A stretch of DNA of 64,000 bases from positions 97,569,435 to 97,633,434 of the forward strand of contig NC_084665.1 in NCBI RefSeq assembly GCF_028389875.1. Reading direction: 5' to 3'. The translations under genes and the position numbers were made by a program. The notes beneath the pieces were generated by a model. The model was given only the letters and a program-made list of their open reading frames with translations. It did not search any database and was not told where the DNA came from. Each line of letters opens with the position of its first letter. The stretch's first letter is position 1. The stretch is from Rhea pennata. Lineage: Eukaryota; Chordata; Aves; Rheiformes; Rheidae. Below, piece after piece: positions 52,901 through 63,603 of this stretch.

Positions 52901-55900
52901 GGCCCCCCAGGTCCACCGGTAAGTGATTTTGGCTACTTTGCATTACCTCCTGCAAGAGCAGAGGTACAAAGTTATGTTTATTCTTCCTCTCACTGTCTCT
53001 GCTTCCTGCTCTGAAGCACACTTAACTGTCCATTTAAATCCTGAAGGGACCAGATGGGGATGCAGGCAAAGCAGGATCCCCTGGCCTGCCCGGAGAGCCA
53101 GGAGCTGACGTGAGTATGCTTAACTTATTCCGGATTTATTTTTTTAAAGGAAAAATAGTTGGTTTTAGTATATTTCTGTAGAAGCATGACCTCCTTCTGA
53201 GGTTTCTGGCTTCCCCACCACCTCCAGCGAGGGCCAGCAGTGCACGTGGTGGAAGAGGCGCTTTCTCCAGGTGGAAAGGCACTCTCCAATGGGGACCAAG
53301 CCGGGTGGGAGGGAGGGCGTCAGGCAGCCGGGGCATCATGGAGAGCAGACTCTGGTTTTAATTATTTCAAGGGTCTCTTTACTCTGTTGCTCATAACAAG
53401 GAGAGAATGGGAGGATATGCATGCTGTGTGTATGGCACAGTCGTGATGAGTTCAGTCAGGATACTTTAGATTCGTAATCATGCAATGTGAACTACAAGAA
53501 ATACCTCTATTGCTTGTAAATATTCCCATTGCAATGTCTTATAGCAGCTAGTCAAGCTGTAACAAAATCGTAATGGAAATGTTACATTATAACTTCCGAC
53601 CATGAGAACCTGTCTTCCTGGACTGCAGTTTACTTACAACAATAATGACACACATCAGCTTCACAGTAATTTAAAACAAAATTCTAATAATACATATATA
53701 GTGTATGCAGGGTTGCGTATTTGCTACACTGTGTAACTGCGAAAGTTAAGAGTCTATAATTGCAGAACACTACTGAGGGCAGCTCCTGGTATTAAAAAGT
53801 GAATGGATATGTTTTCACTCAATTGACGCTTAAGGATGATTTTAAGCTGTGTTTCTGGGAGAAACTACGATTTCAGTACAACTTATTCTGACCCCCCTGC
53901 CCAGACTTCAGCCATTGCAGAGCCTGTATCTGCTAATGTGTCTTCCTTTCTCTGTGGAAGCTGAAGAATAAAGGTTCAAGATCATCTGCTGTGGATGGAA
54001 TGTTTGGTTATAGCTCTTGAATAAATTAGTGGCAATAAAAACGTCTCCATACATTATGGGAAACTTTTCATATTTCTCTTGAGATTAGTGATTAAAAGCA
54101 TTTCTTGCTAAGAAGTCAATTCTTTTTATTAGTACTTGGATATTATGCCAGGATGTAGGCAAACTGATGTTTAATTTACATAAGTGGTAGAACACTTACT
54201 GTAATTTAAAATGTAAAAAACAGAGATTGTGTGTGGCAAATTAATAACACAGAGAACATTTAAAAATGACATAAATTAAAAGACCTAATATTTCTGGAAG
54301 ATTACAATACTGTTAATTTTATTTGTTTTTAAAAGATACTTAGTGGAGATGGAGCTGAAATAATCTTTAGTTAGAGTGTCAAAATTCTAAATTTGTACAA
54401 GGAAATGGACTTACCAATACAGTATTTGATACCAACTTCATTTTTTCCTGAGAGTAATGCAGGCCACAAACCAGCTGTACATGTAAAAAAACTGTAAGCA
54501 GACCATATCTTTAAAAATCATTGCTTCCTATAATTTTCTCTTAAGATATAGTTTTGTTCTCCTTACCAGAATTCATAATAACACACTCCCGTGAAACAAA
54601 GCTTTCAAAATTCACCTCAGCTTTTAATATTTGTTTGTACTTGCATGTTCCCTGATATTAGTGGATGAGTGAAAGAATAATACCAAAATACTGTATTCTG
54701 AAAGGGTAGAACTTTTTTTTTTTTTTTCAGTTGAAGACACAACATAGGACTTAATTGTACTCCCACTGTGCATTCCACTTTTAATTGAAGGTTTAGGTTT
54801 ATAATACCTTCTCCTGTTTTCTAATTGGTAAGGCAGTTCTGACTTTTAAATCTTATATTTTTTTCAAAAACTATTTCAGTACTGGGTTTAATAGACTGAG
54901 TAAAAATCCTGCAGAATAATTGCCTATAATGATCCTGCGAGCTTTAGAAAGCAAATTGTCAGCGAAAACATTTTTTGGGGTCAATACTGAGTTGCTAGAA
55001 GCACACTAGAAAAGGGAAGTGTTGGACAAACATAAAAACAAAGCTTTTCTTATGGAGTTCTGGAAAGTTATAAGCCATATAAACTGATTAAAATGTTGTA
55101 AACAAAAGAAAACAAAGGAACTCCAGATGAATTACCGTTTACAATATCAGGATTGCTTTTTGATTTTAGCCAGATAGACAAGTATGATCCAAAGAGAAAC
55201 CTCAAGCGTAGCGTGGCAGCCTTGCTTTTCCGTTCAGAGGGTATGGCTGATAGAGAAGCTGAGGCAGCCCCCATAGCTGCTTCTTCCTCAAGGAGGAGTG
55301 TGTTAGTTATTCCTAATTGCCCTGTGTGGCTGTCAGAAAGCTGAGGAGTGCCATTCCCTTCTGGACTGAATGACAAGGTGCAGTAGATGCTACATGGACT
55401 AATGTGGTCTTTAGACTGAGGTCACGGTGGGCATTGCTTCAATAAAGCCATTAGCCTGAGGGAAAATAGGGAAAGATGAACAGAAGACTACGTATGGTTT
55501 AGAAAACTCATCTGCATCATTTTATGACTCTCCACATGCAAGTCTGTATCCATTCTCAGCACACAACTGCAATAAACTAAAGCTTAGTCAACCAAGGCTT
55601 CAGCTGGTCCGTGTAGCTATGACTTGCAAGAGTATAGTGCTAAACCCTGGCTCCAAATGATTATAACTCTGTTTTAAAAATAGGACCCAGAATTTAAAAC
55701 CATGAGCAATATTTTATTTTAGGATAGTTAAGGTTAATTGTCATTAAGTTCTGGGCTCTTGAGGATTCACTAAACCAAAATGTGGCCTGATGTGTGGTGA
55801 AGGTACACAGAATCCAAAAATCTGTGTCTGTACAAATTGATTTTAAAAATACATAATTCTTATAGATAATATGACAAAACCCCCATGAAGTATGTGTGGA

Positions 55901-58900
55901 AAAATGAGGTGAGAAGGTTTACATGAAAGGCCTTCAGTCTTCCCTGAGTGATTTCAGATACTCAGTTGTCCTTCTGAGAATCTTGACACTTCTTCCAGTT
56001 CTTAAATATGGGAAATTTATTAGAAAGGGAAAACACTGACAATTGTCATTTTAATCTGAGCCATGAACTAGGTTCATCAGTTCATCAGTAATTTTCTCTG
56101 ATTTGGAGAAATTCAGATAAATTCAGACTGTGTTTGGTTTGATCGTAGTTTAGCTGAATAACTGTTGAAGAACACATACGACAACGTGGATATGGGATGC
56201 CGGTTACAAAAACCGGCGCTTCGAACCTGGGCAGTGTTTGAATTAGAGTTGTATCTCTGCTCCAACTGTATATGTGAACAGACATACGAGTTATAAGTCT
56301 CCGGTTATTACATATTTATCTCATGTAATAGATTAATTTTTCTATATTTTAGAATGTTTTCTGTTAGGATTAAAAAAAACACAAGCAACCTTTGCATGAA
56401 CATTTTATATCTTACTTCCACAGGGGCTCACAGGCCCTGATGGGTCACGTGGAGCAACAGGACCAAAAGGACAGAAGGTAAAAGCAAAATTAGATAATAA
56501 ATTATGGACTTCTTTTTTCAAGCTGCAGCATTTCTTAGAATATTAAAACACATATAGAATATAGATGTTGATCCTGTTGGGCCCTTCTAACATGGTATCC
56601 TTAGCCAGCAAAATGGGAGAGTGGCATTGCATTGATGGCATTAAGATTTACCATCTTCAGTAACTATAAAACTCTTTCCATTGTGTCGTGCTGTAATAAT
56701 GTCACAGTAGGAACCTGAACACTGAAACGTGAGTCCATAAGCAATCAGACAAACAAAATGAAGAAATACACTTTAGAATTCAGAGTAACCAGTATCTTTG
56801 AATTATTTTGAGAGAAGAAAGGCCTAATGCTGTCTTTTTTGTATTAAATATTAAGCCTTTCTTTTGTATCAAGTTTCACTGAAACTAGTACAGTATTAAT
56901 CATGGCAAATAATGTTTGCAGAATATGTCTGCCAAATGACACCTGCCAAAAGACAGGAGCATCTTCCTGTGTATTGTATAGAAAACTATGTGCTAATGCC
57001 TCTTGAAAGACTGCATTTTTATCCTTTTTAGGGTGAGCCAGGGCTGCCAGGTGCTCGTGGATTTCCAGTAAGTAATACATTTCCCTAATGAAGACGCTTT
57101 TTAGACCTTAACTATAAATATGAATGATTCCTATTGCTAAACGTAGTGAAGAAAAGTAAGAAAATATTTCTGAAGTTTCAAAGAATTTGTAAGTTTATAG
57201 AGTAGTATGTAAAAAAAACTTCTTCAAATCAAAATGTGCAGGTTTCATTATTGAGGAGGGCATGTTCAATTTGCATGCTGTAAAAAAGAAGGAAATATCT
57301 GTGATGTGGCTGCATATTTTGGAAGCATCGTCACTGCCGCTTTCCATCTCTTTGTGCAAGCACTCTGGAGACAGGAGAGTTCACATTTTACGTGGATAAA
57401 TTAATCTAGTCTTTCCCGTTTCAGCTTCTCACCATGTGTTTAGAAGTTGGAATGACTGAAGTATTAAATGCAGTATAGGAGTTGCTGTGCTGTTCCATGT
57501 GAAAATAACACAAAATATGAGAAAGGACATTCAAAAAGTACTGCTCAGATTTACATGGAGATAGATTTAACATCCTTTTGGGGGGGGGCTGTAAAGAACT
57601 GTGAATTTCAGGAATTTGCAGGGCTAGAGAAGTGGATGGCAGCTGCCATGATGAAACTCAGTTTATATAGGAAACTGGGAAAATCTGAAATAAAATGGAC
57701 ACTGGAATAACATGTGTGGTCTAAGATTATAATATGGCTGCACAGAATGAACTGATTTCATTAAGAATTAGATTCCTTTTTGAGAATTAGTTTCTATTAA
57801 ATAGAAAATGTGTTGTATTCCAAGATGGCATTCCTTTTCATGAAAATCTGTAGCTTTAACTGTATCTTTTTATTTTTGATGCTCTATCATTAACTTTCAT
57901 TACATTTTTATTATAGAAACATTTTACTATTCAGACATTGAGAAAATTATATTTTTATTCTTGAAGAGGTTACATGAAAAACTTGTTCAGGCTCAGATGA
58001 ATCATTTTGTGTGGACATTTATATTTAATTTTCATAGATGCATGTTTTTTACCTAGAAATCTGGAGCCTGGAATAAATAAGTTATACTTTATAACAGCTG
58101 GTCAATCTATAGGCTCAATGTATAAGCTAAATTTAGTCACAGAAGATAACCAAACAGAGGGAACTTCTAGGTAGACTGAAAGGCCTGATTTTGATTGTTT
58201 TTTTGTTTTATTTATTATGGTTTTTTTTCCTGCCAAATAGTTAGGAGAATAATTTCTGGGTTGTTTGAAAAAGATCTTAAAATGTGTAGATGGAATGAAA
58301 AGACAAGTTAACTTTGCCAAGTTCATCATTTAGATGATATAGAAAAACTACTTATAAAAAAACTACTAGGTGTAAGGAAAAATGGGAAATTAAAAACTGA
58401 ATTACTGAAATATTACAACTTGAAATATCATAGGAAAAAATGGTCAGCTCAAATACATTCTGAAAGTTGGGGAAAGTATGTATTATTTTATCTTATCATT
58501 GACAGACTAGTGTAAAAAGGAATAATGTGAAAGCCTTCAGGAAAAGTAGGTACAGAAAACATATAAAAGAGGGTTAATCTCAGCTTAGAAGTGGAGATGT
58601 TACCATGGAAAAGCAGCAAACCAGACCAACTTGTCAAGGTTGCTGCTGATTCCTTTCAGAGTAGCATTTATCCTATTTGGGTCTTTTTTTGTGACCATAT
58701 TTTAAGGCTGTAAAAGCACTAAATCTTACGAGAATTTGGACCATTGTTGAGAGTTTAGTAATCTTTGTTTGAGCTGAAACATCATCTCTCCTGGTGATAC
58801 ACTTCAGTGAACCTCAGTAGGGATTGCCTTTAGAGCTGTTCTGCCTCTAATAAATAGCTGAACCTTCTGCTTGCAGGCATCTGCAGGAATATGTATAATC

Positions 58901-61318
58901 ATGGGATAAAGACGGTTAGATATTTACAGATAAGAGAAAAGATGGATTTGCTGAAGCCACTTCATGGTAGTATTGAAAACTATAATTCCCCTGTTAATGA
59001 TTAAGGTCAGACACATACTATTTCTGTTAAGATTGATACTTATACCACATATTTTAGGCAGGATCCCAGTATTTGATTTTCTGGCTCCACAGTTGTTAAC
59101 CTGTGTATTCTGAAAGCATATGGAAAGATTACTGCTCATTTCATAGGGAAATTACATATACACAAGCTTTTCTTTTGATGAAAGCTTTAGACGGCTGAAG
59201 AAGTAGCACAATTAGTGGATTTTTCTCAAAATGGCTAATACAAGTCATCTTGACTGTAGTGAGGTTAAACTTATTTTCACTTGAATAATGAAACAAATCT
59301 AAAAACCAAAGGATAGGTGTGGTAGCGATGGAGTGGGATGGTTCTAATTCTCAGTTTCAGAGGCTTTTTGAGGAGCTTTTACTAGAAGTGAGAAGTGATG
59401 GGAATGTTTAACCTTCCCAAGTTTTTAACTTGATCTGTGAGACTTCATTTATTAGAAGTATGGTGAGCACACTTATGATTATACATACTATTTACACAAT
59501 TAATTGAGTATTTGGTTAGAAATAGCTTTCTACACTGCTTTGAATTCAATCAGTGACCTTTTGTAAGTAGAGTAGTCTCTCTGGATGACTAAAGACTTCA
59601 TTTCTCACAGAAATAAACTACTTATATTGTTAAAATGCTAGATGCAAACAGAGAGACAGAGGCCTTGGCTAAAACCTTAATTAATTATAATTTTTTTATC
59701 ACTATTTTTCACGCTCACATGGTGGGATTTTTTTTCCAAGTTAGGACTTCAGGGTAACTGAAAAAGTAATCTAAAATATCTGAAGTGTTATATAAATTGT
59801 TTGCTTTTCTGGTTCTGCCACATAGTCTTCCCCAGAACGTCCAAACTATCTTCAGTCTCTTCTTTCCTCTCCCTTTTCTCCTTTTTTTCTTGCTTCATCA
59901 TTTATTTTCATATTATTCTCTTTGTCTTTTCTCTTTTGCTGATAGTCTCTCAAGTGAAAAATTTACAAAATTATTAGAATATTTATTAGAACACCTAGAT
60001 AAATTCAGATAAGCTGACGTGTCTGATAAGGCAAAGGTAAGGGATGAATCTGCAGGGTATGAGCCTCCGAAGAGGGGCTGATGGACCGTGGGCAACCGAC
60101 TGCGTGCAAACTCCCGTTCAGGGGGCAGAGAAGAGCCGCTCAAACAGGCCTGGGGCACCCGGGGACCTACGGCCGCAGCTCCAGGCTCTGGGGAGGCGTC
60201 TGCCTCAGGGCACGGGGACAGCTGGTGGGGATCACTGACCGCCGAGTGAGGTATCCTTCACTCAAATGGGAACCTGCAAGCAGTCAGTTCCCTTCTTTCA
60301 GGGATAGGTGATATTTTAATGATATATCCCTATTGCAGATAAGTCCTGTCAGGAAAGATTGGATTTGTGTCGTGAAATACAGACCTTTTTAATACATTGC
60401 AGCAAGTTACTGTTAAGTAGTTGTAAAGGAGTTACCTGGATCAGGCAAGAAGTTGTTTACTCTCTGCAGTGCTTAAGTGGATAAAGTATAATTACTCTCT
60501 TAAATATTTGAAATTTTATTAAGTTCTCTAAAGATAACCTTGAAGATACAATCCCGCACAATATTTTGTGGCCTGTAAACTCCACTCATCCCAGGTGCTT
60601 TATTACATCAAATCTCCTGAACATTTAAACATCTTTATAACTTTATATGCCAACTGTTACATATATTCCATTGACACTGTTTTTCTTAAAATCATCCATT
60701 TCCTTCAGTAAAGCAAGACTGACGACTCTGTTTTCTGAGGGAGAATGTGTTGTCCAAATAGGCAGAAGAGCATTTTCATCTTGGACACTTCTCATTAAAA
60801 TGATTCAGAGCAATGGTGAAGGAAAATGAATTTGCATTTTGGAGCAGTTTTGGAGTAGGAACAATTTGGCATTCTTTCTGATTACTGAAAGTACTTGTTT
60901 AACAGATTTAGACCATGGAGAACATGGCCAAAAAAAATTAATGTTTTTTCCTCTTTTATTATCAGTTTAAGTGCACGATTAAGAGGAAATTATTATATCA
61001 TTAATGTATTTATCTTCATGCTTGAAAATTAGCTAAACCAAAAAGCTTTAATCTCCTCTTTCCTTTGTGGAAGTATACATGTTTGTAAATGTGCAAATAA
61101 AAAATACTGCAAGACAGCTTAAGCAATAATTTAATTTGCTTCTGATATAGATTACCTAATAATAAACTCATCAATGTTTAACATTTGTTGAAGTTTTCAA
61201 TAATACTTTCCAGAATCAAACATCAGTGTTTTGTATTTGTTTTCACCATAAATACTCTGTGCTTGGCAAACATTGGAATGAGTATGGAATCTGCCTCCTT
61301 CTCCCCTCCTCTCCTCCT

Positions 61319-61351
<33 letters not shown>

Positions 61352-63565
61352 AATCTGACTTCTTTTTTTTTGGTATTTCACAGGGCAAGGGACTTCTTGG
61401 GCCACCTGTAAGTATCATTTTCTACAATTCATAAATATACCATTCATAAATCAAAGGGATTCAGTGAAGAAAAGACTATTGTTTTAATGCTAATGCTCTA
61501 TTTCTATTATGCATACTTTCTTTTCTAATGGTGAGGTTATTTATGTTGTATTGGGCAAGAATACTGATGTCTAACTTGGAGAATTGTTTGTTCTCACTCC
61601 TTGTTCCTTGTTATACAGATATTCTATAATCTAAAAATGCTATTTAATGTGGTTGTTACAGGGTCCAGCTGGTGCAGCAGGACTTCCTGGTGAAGTAGGC
61701 CGTGCTGGTCCACCTGTGAGTACTACTGTGTTTGCTAAAAGTATATTCAATACTTACTCTAGAAAAAACCTGTAACGGCTGTGCCATCCAAACATGGTTT
61801 GAGCTATAGCAACATTTGAAAACATTCAGTTTATTCCTTCACAGAGATTGCTAGTAGAGGAAAGACTGTGTTTGGTGAAGCTATCAGAAATAACAATTAA
61901 TAGCATGAAGCTATGGCTACCCAGGAAATCAGAATGAAATGTTTCATATGACGTTTCATACCCTACTTCTCCCTTTCTTCAAAGAAAGTCATAAAGCAAA
62001 CCAGCCAAAAATGCAGGAAATGTGAAAGTTTTAACACCGCATGTTGTACTTTAGCTTCACTCCCGTCTTCTCACCTCTGCAGTGCGGTACATGACCGCAC
62101 AATGTTTCTGTTATCCATGTGCGTATCAGTGAACATGGCAGTTCAATATTTCTTCTTAGCCTTGTTATTCAGTGTGACTCCCTCTACTGACCGCACTCCT
62201 AACACATTGGCTCAGCTTCAGCATGCTGTCATATGCTGACTCCATACTTTACCACTGAAATTAAAATTGAAACCAAATTCTTTTAATTGACATCTGAAAT
62301 AGTATTGGAACTGCCTAATGAAGTCTATTTTTTAACACATATCTCTCCAAATCTGTTGTGGTCAGTCATATAAATGAATATAAAAAGACTACCAAAACTA
62401 CCAGCTTGGTTCAGAAAATCCATCCATCTGACTATCTAGCCTCTCGCGAGGGCAGTAATGGATGCTTAGGAAGTATACAGGACACGCTATTCGAAAAACG
62501 ATGTTTTTCTGTCACACTGCTGCACCTTCCAGGAGCTGGCAGTTTGGAGACCTCCTGAACGAGAAGTTGCATCTGGACCACATTGTTCAGTAGCTATATG
62601 TAGGCCTATCCTCCATTAATTTGGTCTGTACCTTTTTGAATTCATTTATACCAAGGGCCCCACAACACACCATGACAATGAGTTCCACAACATAGTTACA
62701 CATAGCATGGAAAAGAACTATTCCTGTTTAGTGTTTTTAACCTACGTTTCTATAGCTCATGTACTGTGCGAACAAATGAATTATTTTTCCAAACTAACGG
62801 AAATTAATTGCATTTATGATTTAATATCTTAGAATTCATAATATGGAAATTACAGTATTAAATTAAAAGATGGGCCCAATTGGAAGATTTATTTTATTTA
62901 AAAGTATTCAGAAAAAGGCAGAGATTCTGCATTGTCTTTGCTTCTGTAAACACTAGGCATTGAAATTTCACAAACAGGAAAAGATTCTAACTTTACAGGT
63001 TCAACTTGGGCTCTGAAAAAGTGATTTTTTTCTTCTACTTCAGACATTTTTACCAGTTTACTAAGATTTTTAATTCAGATCTTAATTAACAGCTATGAAA
63101 TAAAGGAGCGTGTAGATGGCCATGCAGTCACATGTTTCAGATTTCTAAACTATGTGAAAACTATCTGTTTTTGTAGAGTCATATAGCCATCTCAGTGAAC
63201 TGTAGGGTACAAATAGAGCAAGTTAAGATTCATAATATGTTGGAGATTCCTTTAGTACTGTATCAGTCATTTTACCTCAGTATTTTTTAGAGTGCCTGTC
63301 ATTGTGGTACTCAAATACTTGAGTAGTAAAAATAATACAGTTTAAGAATTACCCTATGCTCCTTGAATAATTTTTAAAGGATGGGTTATAGTTCTTAAAA
63401 ATGCAGAAGTCATTGCTTTGAATTCTGCTGTCAGAGACATATTGTGGGTTTAGGTCTTATTGGCTGCCCTGAATGTCCTTCTGTGGCTACTTCACTCCTG
63501 ACTGTTGTGTGATATGAATATATAACTTTGGTGTCATTACTGCTATGAATTAACAAAATTATTTT

Positions 63566-63603
<38 letters not shown>

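Larger units (their letters stand above)
61716..63603 (+). other. COL9A1: COL9A1 intron 14
   Basis: The 1.9-kb intron contains the old repeat fragment at 62585 and ends in the T33 tract. The start of intron 15 (63658-64000) shows nothing recognisable. Confidence 0.85.

Noticed and set aside
56190..56240. tRNA-like string around ttcgaacc
   Set aside because: No cloverleaf could be formed and no matching acceptor stem or anticodon arm was found.
61197..61418. Frames with poly-glycine or poly-proline near exon 13
   Set aside because: They are translations of the C23 homopolymer, not genes.
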